The notes: generated by a model from the sequence alone, not told the origin. 64,000 nt of DNA from an uncultured Deferribacteres bacterium (GCA_913009825.1 CAJVYQ010000004.1:62001-126000); one strand, 5' to 3'. Shown: positions 1 to 8,778, counted from the stretch's first letter. Numbers and translations: made by a program.

Positions 1-267
1 TTTTACTTGTTCAATTCCGCTATCCAGGCCGGTTATCTGTGGCTGGTCATTTTCGGTGTGATGAATTCAGTGATCTCCGCTTATTATTATCTGCGTGTGG
101 TGGTAAATCTGTATATGCACGAACCGGAAAAAGAGGTGGCGGTGCCGAAGGCTAGTTTGGGGCTTTCCTTTGCCTTGTTGATTGCAATGGTTGCCGTGCT
201 GCAGATGGGGATCATGTCTTCTTCTTATTTTGAATTCTTCCGGCAGGCCGTTATCGCCATGCCGTAA
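1..267 (+). CDS. nuoN: NADH-quinone oxidoreductase subunit N, C-terminal fragment
   Basis: This is the last 88 codons of an ORF that enters from the left edge; the TTG start in the ORF track at base 7 is an artefact of truncation. The piece has two hydrophobic helices. The segment GVMNSVISAYYYLRVVVNLY is typical of the C-terminal end of NuoN-type antiporter-like subunits of complex I. In the family this subunit sits in the membrane arm and takes part in proton translocation. A strong terminator follows directly, so nuoN is probably the last gene of a nuo operon lying to the left. NuoM or NuoL are less likely alternatives. Confidence 0.85.
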   Translation, partial: FYLFNSAIQAGYLWLVIFGVMNSVISAYYYLRVVVNLYMHEPEKEVAVPKASLGLSFALLIAMVAVLQMGIMSSSYFEFFRQAVIAMP

Positions 268-291
268 AAAAAGATATCAGTTAACCTGAAA

Positions 292-344
292 AATAGCGGG
301 AACAGGAAATCAGTGCTTTGAATTCTTGTTCCCGTTATTTTTTT
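292..344 (+). terminator. Rho-independent terminator after nuoN
   Basis: The inverted repeat ATAGCGGGAACA / TGTTCCCGTTAT (one G-T pair) closes a loop of about 24 bases and is followed by a run of seven T. It lies 25 bases after the nuoN stop and before the pepA start. Confidence 0.85.
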
Positions 345-366
345 AAGAGAAGAAAAGGGACTAAAA

Positions 367-1863
367 ATGAAATATACAACAATCAGTAAAAATGTTGCTG
401 AAATAAAAACGGATGCACTGCTTATCTTTGCTTTCGAAAATGAAAACTGGCGCGTACTTCCCCTGCCGGCAAAGATTAAAAATTACATTTGTACTGCGGC
501 GGTAGACCCAAAAGATTTTACCGGTAAGGAGGCGGAATTTCTTATTATACCGGTGCAGAAACAGTTTCCAAATTTAAATCGTATCGTTTTAGTTGGCCTG
601 GGGAAGGAAGATAAATATTCTACCACTGTTTTGCGTAATGTGTGCGGAAAAACAGTTCGATTGCTCAAAAATTACCCGGTGAAAGCAGTTTCATTGTTGG
701 TTAGAAAAAAATTGACCGGGAAATATAATTTGTCCCGGTTAGGACAAACAATTGTAGAAGGGTTCAAATTGGGCGGGTACCAATTTGATACATATAAAAC
801 TAAAGAGGATCAGAATAAAAAATCGGAACTGCGTAAAATAGAAATGGTTACCGGAAGCGCAAAAGAAATAACCGGAATCCGGAAAGGGGTGAAAACGGGA
901 GAAATTGTTTCGGCGGCGGTTATACTTGCCCGGGATTTGGCCAATCAGCCGGGGAATGTGGCCACACCGCAAATGCTTGCCAAAAGCGCCAAATCGATGG
1001 CGGAAAAAGCGGGATTGGCTTGCGAAATCCTCAGCGAAAAAAAGATGCAGAGTCTGAATATGAACGCCCTGCTTGCCGTAGCCAAAGGAAGTAGTCAGCC
1101 GCCGGCATTGATTGTTTTGGAGCATAAGGGCGCGAAAAAGCGGGAAGCTCCGATCGTTTTTGTCGGAAAGGGAGTTACTTTTGACAGCGGGGGAATCTCT
1201 CTGAAACCGGGTAAATGCATGGATGAAATGAAGTTTGATATGAGCGGCGGTGCAACGGTGATCGGCATTATGCAGGCGGTAGCTCAACTCAAACTGAATA
1301 AAAACGTGATCGGTATCGTTCCTGCTGTTGAAAATTTGCCGGATGGTAAAGCTGCCAAACCCGGGGATATCGTAAAATCCATGTCCGGGACAACTATCGA
1401 AATTCTGAATACGGACGCGGAAGGCAGAATGATTTTGGCGGACGCCCTTACCTTCGCTGAAAAATACAAACCCGCTGCCGTGATCAATCTGGCAACGCTG
1501 ACGGGTGCCGTTGTGGTGGCGTTGGGGCATGTTGCCGCCGGGATTATGGGGAATGATGATGAACTGGTTGATGGAATTAAAAAATATGCGGAAATCAGCG
1601 GGGAAAAAGTGTGGCAGTTCCCTTTGTATGATGAATACAAAGAACAGATTAAAAGCGACGTCGCCGACATCAAAAATATCGCCCGGAACGGAGCCGGGGT
1701 GACGACGGCAGGCGCTTTTTTATCAAAATTTACGGAAAAATATAAATGGGCTCACATCGACATCGCCGGTGTTGCCTGGACCAACAATGCGATTCCGATT
1801 GCTCCGAAAGGCGCCACCGGGTTTGGCGTTCGTTTGTTGCTGGAATGGTTGACCGATAAATAA
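367..1863 (+). CDS. pepA: Leucyl aminopeptidase (M17 family)
   Basis: A 498-residue cytosolic M17 aminopeptidase, the usual length for the family. It removes N-terminal residues from peptides using two metal ions. The catalytic C-terminal domain is clear: VGKGVTFDSGGISLKPG at about residues 264-280 supplies the Lys and Asp metal ligands, KFDMSGG the next Asp, and NTDAEGRMILADAL at about 348-361 the Asp/Glu pair and catalytic Arg. The N-terminal third is the more variable domain, as usual. The ATG start is preceded by a purine-rich stretch (AAGGGACTAAAA). The gene stands alone between a terminator and the ffh block, so it is probably a single transcription unit. The reverse-strand ORFs over it are shadows. 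Confidence 0.95.
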   Translation: MKYTTISKNVAEIKTDALLIFAFENENWRVLPLPAKIKNYICTAAVDPKDFTGKEAEFLIIPVQKQFPNLNRIVLVGLGKEDKYSTTVLRNVCGKTVRLLKNYPVKAVSLLVRKKLTGKYNLSRLGQTIVEGFKLGGYQFDTYKTKEDQNKKSELRKIEMVTGSAKEITGIRKGVKTGEIVSAAVILARDLANQPGNVATPQMLAKSAKSMAEKAGLACEILSEKKMQSLNMNALLAVAKGSSQPPALIVLEHKGAKKREAPIVFVGKGVTFDSGGISLKPGKCMDEMKFDMSGGATVIGIMQAVAQLKLNKNVIGIVPAVENLPDGKAAKPGDIVKSMSGTTIEILNTDAEGRMILADALTFAEKYKPAAVINLATLTGAVVVALGHVAAGIMGNDDELVDGIKKYAEISGEKVWQFPLYDEYKEQIKSDVADIKNIARNGAGVTTAGAFLSKFTEKYKWAHIDIAGVAWTNNAIPIAPKGATGFGVRLLLEWLTDK

Positions 1864-2107
1864 ATGGTATTTTCTCAATAAATTAGAGTAAAAATAAATT
1901 GCGATTGAGGGTTTATAAAAAAGCGTGTATTAATTGAACTCGCTTGCGTTTGTTTTTAGCTACAAAAATGGGCTGGTGATTATTTGATAACTTTTGGCTC
2001 TAAACAAAGTGAAAACAAGAAAAAACCACTTGCAAAACGAAAGTTAATTTATTACCTTTCTTAGTTACAAATTGGGTTGATTGTATTTACCTGGGCGGTT
2101 TTGACAG

Positions 2108-3433
2108 ATGTTCGAAGAGCTGAGCAGAAAGCTTGATAGCGTATTTAAAAAGATCAAGGGGCAGGGAAAACTTTCGGAAGACAATATCAAAGAAGCCCTG
2201 CGTGATGTTCGGCGTGTTCTTTTAGAAGCTGATGTAAATTTCCGCGTTGCGAAAAAGTTTATTCAGGCGGTGCAGGAAAAAGCGGTTGGCCGGGAGGTGG
2301 TTCGCAGCATAACCCCGGGCCAACAGGTCGTTAAAATTGTGTACGATGAATTGTCCCGTTTGATGGGACAGTCTGCGGCGGATCTGCATTTTTCCAATAT
2401 TCCGCCAACAATTTTCATGATCGTTGGGTTGCAGGGTTCCGGAAAAACAACCTTTGTCGGGAAATTGGCAAAACATTTAAGGAGCAAGGGACACACTCCT
2501 TTAATGGTTGCAGTGGACATCTATCGTCCCGCAGCAGTGAAACAGTTGCAAACCATCGGCAAACAATTGGATATATCTGTGTTCTTTGAAGAAAATACCA
2601 ACCCGGTTGATCTGAGCAAAAAGGCGATATCCTTCTCCCGTCATAACGGGCAGGATTGTGTCATTTTGGATACGGCAGGCCGGCTTCATATCGACCGGGC
2701 CATGATGGACGAATTGGTGGAAATCAAAAAAACGGTTTCTCCCAACGAAATATTGTTTGTGGCGGATGGCATGACCGGTCAGGATGCGGTGAAAGCGGCG
2801 GAAGAATTCATGCAGCAACTGGATTTTAACGGCGTCGTTTTAACCAAAATGGATGGTGATGCCAGAGGCGGTGCCGCGCTTTCCATCAAAGCCGTAACCG
2901 GCAAACCGATTATGTTCTTCGGTACCGGTGAAAAATTTGATGCGCTGGAAATCTTCCATCCGGACCGTATGGCCTCGCGGATTTTGGGCATGGGCGATAT
3001 TGTCAGCCTGGTGGAAAAAGCACAGGCGACCATCGACCGGGAGCAGGCCGAGAAGATCGAGAAAAAAATACGGCGGCAGGAATTTACGCTGGAAGATTTT
3101 TTGGATCAGATGCATCAAATAAAGAAGATGGGCCCGCTTGACCAAATTATCGGCATGATTCCCGGTTTGGGAAATTCACCGTTGGGTAATGTTCAGGTTG
3201 ATGAAGGTGAGATGGTAAAAATAGAGGCAATCATCAATTCGATGACCCGTGATGAGCGCCGGCGGTCCAATATTATGAATGGCAGCAGACGAAAACGTGT
3301 GGCCAGAGGAAGCGGTACATCGGTACAAGATGTAAATCGTTTACTGAATCAATTTTCTCAAATGCAAAAAATGATGAAGCGATTCAGTAAAATGGGTAAA
3401 AGAGGTTTTGGAAAAAATTTATTTCCATTTTAA
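2108..3433 (+). CDS. ffh: Signal recognition particle GTPase Ffh
   Basis: A 441-residue SRP54/Ffh protein that binds signal sequences and 4.5S RNA and hands ribosomes to FtsY at the membrane. Seen: an N-terminal four-helix NG part; Walker A GLQGSGKTT at about residue 106; DTAGRLHID at about 187; TKMDGDARGG at about 244; and a methionine-rich M domain from about residue 300 with the RNA-binding segment GSRRKRVARGSGTSV. The C-terminus is Met/Lys/Phe rich. It heads the ribosome-biogenesis block: rpsP starts 34 bases downstream behind its own Shine-Dalgarno. No 4.5S RNA gene was recognised in the 244-base gap upstream. Confidence 0.97.
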   Translation: MFEELSRKLDSVFKKIKGQGKLSEDNIKEALRDVRRVLLEADVNFRVAKKFIQAVQEKAVGREVVRSITPGQQVVKIVYDELSRLMGQSAADLHFSNIPPTIFMIVGLQGSGKTTFVGKLAKHLRSKGHTPLMVAVDIYRPAAVKQLQTIGKQLDISVFFEENTNPVDLSKKAISFSRHNGQDCVILDTAGRLHIDRAMMDELVEIKKTVSPNEILFVADGMTGQDAVKAAEEFMQQLDFNGVVLTKMDGDARGGAALSIKAVTGKPIMFFGTGEKFDALEIFHPDRMASRILGMGDIVSLVEKAQATIDREQAEKIEKKIRRQEFTLEDFLDQMHQIKKMGPLDQIIGMIPGLGNSPLGNVQVDEGEMVKIEAIINSMTRDERRRSNIMNGSRRKRVARGSGTSVQDVNRLLNQFSQMQKMMKRFSKMGKRGFGKNLFPF

Positions 3434-3467
3434 TGAATTGATTGCATGAAAAAAGGAGGTAGCAGAT

Positions 3468-3965
3468 TTGGCGGTTAGATTACGCTTAACGAGAATGGGC
3501 AGGAAGAAAAAACCTTATTACCGTATTATTGCGGTTGACTCGCGTGCCCCGCGGGACGGACGATATCTGGAAAATCTTGGCTATTACAACCCGCTGCCCG
3601 ATCCCTTTGAACTGAAAATAAATGAGGAACGTGTGCTGTACTGGCTCGGCGTTGGCGCCATCCCCAGTGATACAGTGAACTCCTTGTTCAGAAAAGAAGG
3701 TATTCTGTTCAAATGGGACCTGGTTAAACGCGGATTGTCCGGTGAAGAATTGGACAAGGAGATGAAGCGTTGGGAAGTGATCCAATTAGAAAGAAGGCGG
3801 AAACAGGAAAAGAAGCTGGAAGCTAAAACGGATCGGGAAGAGAGCAAAGAAGCTCCGGCAGAAGCGGCTGCGGAAGAGGTTCAGGAAAAAGCCGAAGAAA
3901 CTGCCGATGCTGCTCCGGAATCCGGTGAAGCTGAAGATGAAAAAACCGTAGAAAAAGCATCGTAG
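3468..3965 (+). CDS. rpsP: 30S ribosomal protein S16 with acidic C-terminal tail
   Basis: The first 85 or so residues are a standard S16 (MAVRLRLTRMGRKKKPYYRI, then RDGRYLENLGYYNP). The start is TTG, chosen because AAAGGAGGT lies 8 bases upstream and the product begins exactly at the family N-terminus. After about residue 110 the protein continues into a Glu/Ala/Lys-rich, low-complexity tail of some 50 residues, giving 165 aa against the usual 80-100. Acidic tails on S16 occur in several FCB lineages; their function is unknown to me. S16 is an early-binding small-subunit protein. It is the first gene of the rpsP-khpA-rimM-trmD-rplS order seen in many bacteria. Confidence 0.97.
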   Translation: MAVRLRLTRMGRKKKPYYRIIAVDSRAPRDGRYLENLGYYNPLPDPFELKINEERVLYWLGVGAIPSDTVNSLFRKEGILFKWDLVKRGLSGEELDKEMKRWEVIQLERRRKQEKKLEAKTDREESKEAPAEAAAEEVQEKAEETADAAPESGEAEDEKTVEKAS

Positions 3966-4073
3966 TCACAATAAAGACAATACAAAGGTATATTTTCTAA
4001 GCAGTTCAGTACTAAGTGGTATCCTGGAATTACTCAGGTTGTTTTGGCCGGAACCTTATTAGGAGAGAGAAAA

Positions 4074-4304
4074 ATGAAGGAGTTCGTTGAATTTATTGCA
4101 AAACACTTGGTGGACAGGCCGGAAGAAGTGCGCGTTACCGAGATTGATGGCGAGAGAACAATTGTATATGAACTCCGCGTTGGTGACGGCGAATTGGGGA
4201 AAGTGATTGGCAAACATGGCAATACAGCGAAATCTATTCGCACATTGCTGGCTGCCGCTTCGGCAAAATCCGGGAAACGGGCCGTTCTGGAAATATTGGA
4301 ATAG
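4074..4304 (+). CDS. khpA: KH-domain RNA-binding protein KhpA (YlqC)
   Basis: A 76-residue single KH-domain protein. The KH signature [21 protein letters not shown] (VIGKHG is the GxxG loop) is complete. The ORF track starts at 4044, but I place the start at the ATG at 4074: it has AGGAGAGAG just upstream, and [19 protein letters not shown] matches the family N-terminus. In Firmicutes KhpA pairs with KhpB and binds many RNAs, affecting cell size and division. Its position between rpsP and rimM is conserved across many phyla and suggests a link to ribosome maturation. rimM starts 14 bases downstream. Confidence 0.93.
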   Translation: MKEFVEFIAKHLVDRPEEVRVTEIDGERTIVYELRVGDGELGKVIGKHGNTAKSIRTLLAAASAKSGKRAVLEILE

Positions 4305-4317
4305 TAGTTACTGCATA

Positions 4318-4848
4318 GTGAAATTTGCACCGGAAGATCATGTTGTAATCGGCCTTATCCTCAAACCTCACGGGATAAAAGGAGAGGTAAAAGTTAAACC
4401 GGTCACCGATTTTCCCGAACGCTTCTTAAAATTGAAACGGGCTTTTTTAGTATCCGTACATGGTGCGCGGAAAGAGATTTCTATCGAAAAAGCCAAAGTA
4501 CTCCGGGATATAGTGCTGTTGAAAATCAGGGGAATCGATTCTATCTCCGAAGCAGAAAAATACCGCGGTGATGAAATTGTGATTATGCCGGAAGACAGGT
4601 TTAAGCTGCCGCCGGATTATTATTATGAGTCCGATTTAATCGGAATGCAGGTTGTTCTTTCTCATGGTGAAATGATTGGCACGATTGTCGATGTGCAATC
4701 CTACCCTGCACAGGATTTGTTGATTGTGAAAACAGGGAGCGGCAGAGAAATTTTGCTCCCTTTCGTAAAGGAGATTGTTCCGGAGCTGTTGCCGGAGGAA
4801 GGGAAAGTGATTGTAAACAATATTTCGGGACTTTTCGACGAGGAATAA
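4318..4848 (+). CDS. rimM: Ribosome maturation factor RimM
   Basis: RimM helps 16S rRNA processing and assembly of the 30S head by binding S19. The track ORF begins at 4207 inside khpA in another frame; the real start is the GTG at 4318, giving 176 residues that open with the family pattern VVIGLILKPHGIKGEVKVKP. The N-terminal RimM beta-barrel is followed by a PRC-barrel-like C-terminal half (YYYESDLIGMQV, then EILLPFVKEIV). The stop TAA ends one base before the trmD start, so the two are translationally coupled. Confidence in identity is high; the exact start could be a few codons away. Confidence 0.95.
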   Translation: MKFAPEDHVVIGLILKPHGIKGEVKVKPVTDFPERFLKLKRAFLVSVHGARKEISIEKAKVLRDIVLLKIRGIDSISEAEKYRGDEIVIMPEDRFKLPPDYYYESDLIGMQVVLSHGEMIGTIVDVQSYPAQDLLIVKTGSGREILLPFVKEIVPELLPEEGKVIVNNISGLFDEE

Positions 4849-4849
4849 T

Positions 4850-5575
4850 GTGCGGTTTGATTTAGTGACGGCGTTTCCAAATTTGGTCGCAGGACCGTTG
4901 GAAGAGAGCATCATAAAAAGGGCACAGCAGAAAAATCTTGTTGAAATTGTGGTTCATGATCTGCGGCAATTTGCCTGCGATAAACACCATCGGTTGGATG
5001 ATTATCCGTACGGCGGCGGACCCGGAATGGTGATGAAACCTGAACCGTTTTTTCGCTGTGTTGAGCAGATCATCGGCGATGTTCCGGCAAAAAAACGTAA
5101 AATTATTTTTATGAGTCCGCAGGGAATAACTTTCACTCAGGAAACAGCCAATGATCTCACGAATTGGGATCATATTATTCTTTTGTGCGGCCATTACAAA
5201 GGGGTTGATGAGCGGGTGATCGAAGCGCTGGTGGATGAAGAGATATCGGTGGGAGATTATGTGCTGACCGGCGGAGAGCTGCCCGCGTTGATTGTCATCG
5301 ATGCGGTATCCAGATTGATCCCGGGCGTGATCAGCGATTTAGAGTCGGCCAATACGGATTCTTTCCAGCATGATTTGCTGGACTGTCCCTATTTTACACG
5401 TCCGGAAGAATACCGGGGAATGCGCGTGCCGGATGTTTTGCTGTCCGGGCATCATCAAAAAGTTGCGCAATGGCGCGCGGAGCAGGCGCTTGCCAGAACA
5501 AAAAAAAGAAGAAAAGATTTATTAAATAGAAAAATGTCAGAGCCGGATAGAATGGAGGATAGAAAAGATGGGTAA
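4850..5575 (+). CDS. trmD: tRNA (guanine-N1)-methyltransferase TrmD
   Basis: A 241-residue SPOUT methyltransferase that methylates G37 of tRNAs with an adjacent G36 using SAM, preventing +1 frameshifting. Seen: [26 protein letters not shown], and the trefoil-knot SAM-binding segment [20 protein letters not shown]. The start is GTG, one base after the rimM stop. The 3' end overlaps the rplS start by 8 bases. Length and motif order match the family. Confidence 0.97.
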   Translation: MRFDLVTAFPNLVAGPLEESIIKRAQQKNLVEIVVHDLRQFACDKHHRLDDYPYGGGPGMVMKPEPFFRCVEQIIGDVPAKKRKIIFMSPQGITFTQETANDLTNWDHIILLCGHYKGVDERVIEALVDEEISVGDYVLTGGELPALIVIDAVSRLIPGVISDLESANTDSFQHDLLDCPYFTRPEEYRGMRVPDVLLSGHHQKVAQWRAEQALARTKKRRKDLLNRKMSEPDRMEDRKDG

Positions 5576-5918
5576 GCTTGAAGCAGTAGGTGTTGAACAG
5601 TTGCGGGATGATCTTCCGCATTTTCATTCAGGTGATACATTAGCGGTTCATATAAAAGTGCGGGAAGGTGATAAAGAACGGATTCAGATATTTCAGGGAA
5701 CCGTCATTAAAATAAAAGGCTCCGGCTTGAACCGGACATTTACGGTTCGTAAAGTTTCCAATGGCATCGGTGTGGAGAAAATATTCCCTCTGCACTCACC
5801 CAATATTGCCAAAGTAGAAAGATTGCGTGAAGGCAAAGTGCGCAGGGCAAAACTTTACTACCTGCGTAACTTAACCGGCAAAGCCGCCAGAATTGAGGAG
5901 AAGCGTTCCAACTATTAG
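5568..5918 (+). CDS. rplS: 50S ribosomal protein L19
   Basis: A 116-residue L19, full length, beginning [20 protein letters not shown] and carrying the family core [38 protein letters not shown]19 sits at the 30S-50S interface. The start overlaps the end of trmD and has an internal AGGATAGAAAAG Shine-Dalgarno within the trmD coding region. It is the last gene of the operon and is followed by a terminator. Confidence 0.97.
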   Translation: MGKLEAVGVEQLRDDLPHFHSGDTLAVHIKVREGDKERIQIFQGTVIKIKGSGLNRTFTVRKVSNGIGVEKIFPLHSPNIAKVERLREGKVRRAKLYYLRNLTGKAARIEEKRSNY

Positions 5919-5950
5919 GTGGCTATCAGAATCATCCCTTGCAGTATTTC

Positions 5951-5985
5951 AAAAGCCGTCGTATGTTTTTCGATGGCTTTTTTTT
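5951..5985 (+). terminator. Rho-independent terminator of the rpsP-rplS operon
   Basis: AAAGCCGTCG pairs with CGATGGCTTT (one wobble) around a loop of about 8 bases and runs into eight T, 32 bases after the rplS stop. Confidence 0.85.
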
Positions 5986-6193
5986 GAGGTACTACCAAGC
6001 AGAGAAGATGTTGCTGTTTTTGGTTTGTGCGCCAGAGTGAGACTCACAGCAAATCCGGTGATTGGTTATTTTGATGGTACTATTTTGCACTTATAGATTT
6101 TCATGTAATTGATTCTTTAAGCCATTTCAGATACGGCTGTTTTTCTTCATGAAAACGCCATACTGAAAGACCTGAATGGGAGACTCGGATAAT

Positions 6194-6502
6194 TTAACCC
6201 ATGCGTTTTGTCGCTGTGTCGAATTCTTTATGGTGTATAAAAATTGCTGATTCGTCTTTTCTGACATCCAGATATTTATCAGCATTTTCCAGAATGACTT
6301 GCCTTGATAAACTAACTGCTTCGGCTATCGCTTCTTTAGTGATACTATTGCGCCATTCTTCGATGATCGTTTCCCAATCCAGTCCATCTGCAATTTGCTC
6401 TAAAACATCTGCAACCGGAATGCGTGTACCCCGAAATGTAGGTTTACCATGACAAATTTCAGGATCTGAGATTATATATCTGCCATATAATTTTCGATTC
6501 AT
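6194..6502 (-). CDS. DUF433 domain protein (orphan antitoxin-like)
   Basis: A 102-residue protein with the DUF433 signature: ISDPEICHGKPTFRGTRIPV followed by VLEQIADGLDWETIIEEW. These small helix-turn-helix-like proteins often precede a DUF5615 PIN-like toxin on the same strand. Here no toxin ORF follows (below base 6194); only about 90 bases in the same frame after the stop can be read as WRFHEEKQPYLKWLKESIT before another stop. The antitoxin role is therefore inferred only from the family. It is convergent with the rplS operon and isolated. Confidence 0.75.
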   Translation of the reverse strand: MNRKLYGRYIISDPEICHGKPTFRGTRIPVADVLEQIADGLDWETIIEEWRNSITKEAIAEAVSLSRQVILENADKYLDVRKDESAIFIHHKEFDTATKRMG

Positions 6503-6804
6503 ATTTATTATCTTTTTATTTTGGTTTTAGACAGGTTAAGTCGGCATAGGATCATGGTGTTCTTCTTTTTGTAACTTACATTTCAATTTAATATAGAAAA
6601 ATTGCTAATTCATGCAATTCTTTTGTTCCGTTTTCATTTTTACTAAAATTGAGTGATTTTTATGTCATTCCGTAGGAATCTTTTTGGTTTATTGCTTGGA
6701 ATTTACCTACCTGCGGTTCGTCGGGCAGGCAGAATAAAAAAGCTCTTTAAGTAGCTGCTGCAAACTGAAGACAATAACCATGCTGTTGGAGTAAAAAAAA
6801 GTTC
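6503..6804. other. Intergenic region, no gene
   Basis: AT-rich spacer between the DUF433 gene and the mrp promoter. It holds a degenerate sequence TGTCATTCCGTAGGAATCTTTTT and a nearby GCCTGCC-like hairpin arm. Similar text lies inside the family B element near 17200, so this may be debris of a small mobile element. No coding signal was seen. Confidence 0.5.
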
Positions 6805-6833
6805 TTGACTTTTGCTATCCGGTTAATTATATT
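6805..6833 (+). promoter_or_regulatory. Sigma70-type promoter upstream of mrp
   Basis: TTGACT, a 17-base spacer, then TATATT, about 100 bases before the mrp start. The match to the -35/-10 consensus and the spacing are good. The transcription start is not known. Confidence 0.5.
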
Positions 6834-6930
6834 TCGGACTAAATAAGTCGGGTTTATTTTAAGATAAATCCGACAATTTTGATTAAGGTGAATAAGTTAA
6901 ATGATGATAAATTAATGAAAGAAGATTGAC

Positions 6931-8025
6931 ATGTTTGGCAAGAAGAACAATTCAGATAATGCCGTTCTGAGCCGGGAACTGGTAATGGATAGACTAAAAA
7001 CCATCAAATATCCGGGGTTCAGCCGGAATATTATTTCATTCGGTGTGGTGAAGAATGTAACGATACAGGATTCCACGGTGAAGGTGCAATTGAATTTTAC
7101 CACGCAAAATGCGGAAATCCGTGAACAAATTGCCATTTTAGTGCGGGAGCAGTTAGAAACCATGCAGCAGGTTAAAAATGTTGAATTGCAAACAACGGCA
7201 CAGACTGCCCAGGCACCGCCGCAAGCATCGGTTTCCCATGCCCCGGCAGACAGGGAATCGGAAAAATTATTGATGGATACAAAATACAGAATTGCCGTGG
7301 CCAGCGGTAAGGGCGGAGTGGGAAAATCAACTGTTGCCGTTAATTTAGCCATTGCTCTGGCAAAACGAGGCGCCCGTGTCGGGTTGCTGGATGCGGATAT
7401 TTACGGTCCGAATATTCCGATTATGCTCGGCGCGTATGAAAAACCGAAAGGCAGGGATAATAAAGTTCTTCCTTTGGAAAGATATGGAATAAAATTAATG
7501 TCTATCGGGTTCTTTTTAGATGAGAATTCGCCGATTATCTGGCGGGGACCGTTGGTTGGTAAAGCAATTGAACAGTTGATGCGGGATGTGGCCTGGGAGG
7601 ATATTGATTTCTTTATCGTGGATATGCCTCCAGGCACCGGGGATGCGCAGATCAGCCTTTCCAGTCTGACGAAGCTATCCGGTTCCGTGATGGTTTCCAC
7701 ACCTCAGAATGTGGCGTTGACGGATGTGATTAAAGGGGTGAAAATGTTTCAAAAGGTAGATGTGGCAATAATTGGCATGGTAGAGAATATGAGTTATTTT
7801 ATTTGTCCCCATTGCGGTGAACGGACGGATATATTTGCCCACGGCAATACCGAGAAGACCAGCAGGAATTTAGGCGTACCGTTTTTAGGCAGCATTCCGT
7901 TGGATACGGCAATCCGTGAGGGTGGCGATGAGGGCAAACCGATTGTGGCTATGCGACCGGATTCTCCGCAAGCGGAATCATTTTTTGCTATTGCAGATAA
8001 AATTTTAGAAAAGATGCCGCTGTAA
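6931..8025 (+). CDS. mrp: Mrp/NBP35-family Fe-S cluster carrier ATPase (ApbC)
   Basis: A 364-residue P-loop protein that carries and delivers Fe-S clusters in the cytosol. The N-terminal ~90 residues are a DUF59/MIP18-like domain. A linker rich in Ala/Gln/Pro follows, then the deviant Walker A SGKGGVGKST at about residue 125, DADIYGPNIP, DMPPGTGDAQ, and the cluster-binding CPHC at about 292. It stands at the head of a group with a desulfurase-like ORF 15 bases downstream and a separate DUF59 protein after that, consistent with Fe-S assembly. The ATG start is supported by GAAAGAAG upstream. Confidence 0.95.
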   Translation: MFGKKNNSDNAVLSRELVMDRLKTIKYPGFSRNIISFGVVKNVTIQDSTVKVQLNFTTQNAEIREQIAILVREQLETMQQVKNVELQTTAQTAQAPPQASVSHAPADRESEKLLMDTKYRIAVASGKGGVGKSTVAVNLAIALAKRGARVGLLDADIYGPNIPIMLGAYEKPKGRDNKVLPLERYGIKLMSIGFFLDENSPIIWRGPLVGKAIEQLMRDVAWEDIDFFIVDMPPGTGDAQISLSSLTKLSGSVMVSTPQNVALTDVIKGVKMFQKVDVAIIGMVENMSYFICPHCGERTDIFAHGNTEKTSRNLGVPFLGSIPLDTAIREGGDEGKPIVAMRPDSPQAESFFAIADKILEKMPL

Positions 8026-8040
8026 AGGAAAAGTTATCTT

Positions 8041-8649
8041 ATGATATATTTTGATCATCAGTCAACATCGCCAACCGATCCGCGTGTTGTGGATGTTATG
8101 CCGCCCTATTTTTCAGAGCATTTCGGCAATTCGCAAGCCCGGTTTGTCAACGGGGAGCAGCCCCGGCAGGCAATTCAGGAAAACAGGAAACGCGCCGGTA
8201 CGGAAAATGTGTCCGGCATCATTAGTATGGGCAAAGCCGCGGAAATGCCGCCGCGGCTGGAAAAAATTTCACAATTGGGAAAGATGCTGATCGAATGGGT
8301 TCAAAAAAAAATAACTAAAGTGCATTTAACCGGTCACCCGGAGAAAAGATTGCCCGGTCATGCCGGTTTTTGCTTTGAATTTGTGGAAGGGGAGCCCGTG
8401 CTGCTGTTTCTCCCGGCTCAGGGAATTGAAGTAGCCAACGGTTCAACCTGTTCTTCTCAGGATTTAAAGGCCTCACATGTTTTGATGGCGCTTGGCGCGG
8501 GAGATTTGTTAACACAGTGTTCTTTGTTGTTTTCCCCCGGCAAAGAAAACAGGGAGGCAGAAGAGACAATATTTCTGGAAAAATTGCCGTCGGTAGTTGA
8601 CCGGTTACGCAGCATGTCACCGGTGCATGAAGGATTCGATTATAATTAG
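8041..8649 (+). CDS. Internally deleted cysteine-desulfurase-like protein
   Basis: A 202-residue ORF built from the two ends of a NifS/IscS-type cysteine desulfurase. Residues 1-45 match the N-terminus (MIYFDHQSTSPTDPRVVDVM, then FGNSQ). From about residue 50 the text jumps to the region after the PLP core (RAGTENVSGIISMGKAAEM) and continues to the normal C-terminus (LPGHAGFCFEFVEGEP, GIEVANGSTCSSQDL, LRSMSP). The catalytic Cys of the SxCSS loop is present. The roughly 200-residue core with the GATESDN segment, the PLP-binding Lys (SxHKxxGPKG) and the cofactor His/Asp is absent. The frame is intact and coding-like throughout. It cannot be a normal PLP desulfurase; it may be a decaying gene, a recent in-frame deletion, or a repurposed sulfur-binding protein. 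It sits 15 bases after mrp. Its stop codon overlaps the left end of a family A element. Confidence 0.8.
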   Translation: MIYFDHQSTSPTDPRVVDVMPPYFSEHFGNSQARFVNGEQPRQAIQENRKRAGTENVSGIISMGKAAEMPPRLEKISQLGKMLIEWVQKKITKVHLTGHPEKRLPGHAGFCFEFVEGEPVLLFLPAQGIEVANGSTCSSQDLKASHVLMALGAGDLLTQCSLLFSPGKENREAEETIFLEKLPSVVDRLRSMSPVHEGFDYN

Positions 8650-8778
8650 TGTCTGAACGAAAAGTGGAAAACATGCATCTTGCTTGTTTTATAAACTGTT
8701 TAGTTTCCTTCTTTTCAATAAGATTATAATTCAAACAAGATGTTTGATATACAATTTAGATACTTTTCGTTCAGGCAC
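8649..8778. repeat. MITE-like element, family A copy 1
   Basis: A 130-base non-coding element with terminal inverted repeats GTGTCTGAACGAAAAGT / ACTTTTCGTTCAGGCAC, flanked by TA on both sides. It is about 95% identical over its full length to the copy at 27693-27822. It follows directly on the desulfurase-like ORF: the TAG stop uses the element's first G. Removing the element and one TA leaves TAA at the same codon. Confidence 0.85.

Noticed and set aside
739-1530. Long minus-strand ORF over pepA (263 codons)
   Set aside because: It is a shadow of pepA: the plus-strand frame has complete M17 motifs, and the minus translation is rich in His/Arg/Phe with no family pattern.
5893-6096. 67-codon plus-strand ORF after rplS
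   Set aside because: It runs through the operon terminator and has no family features.
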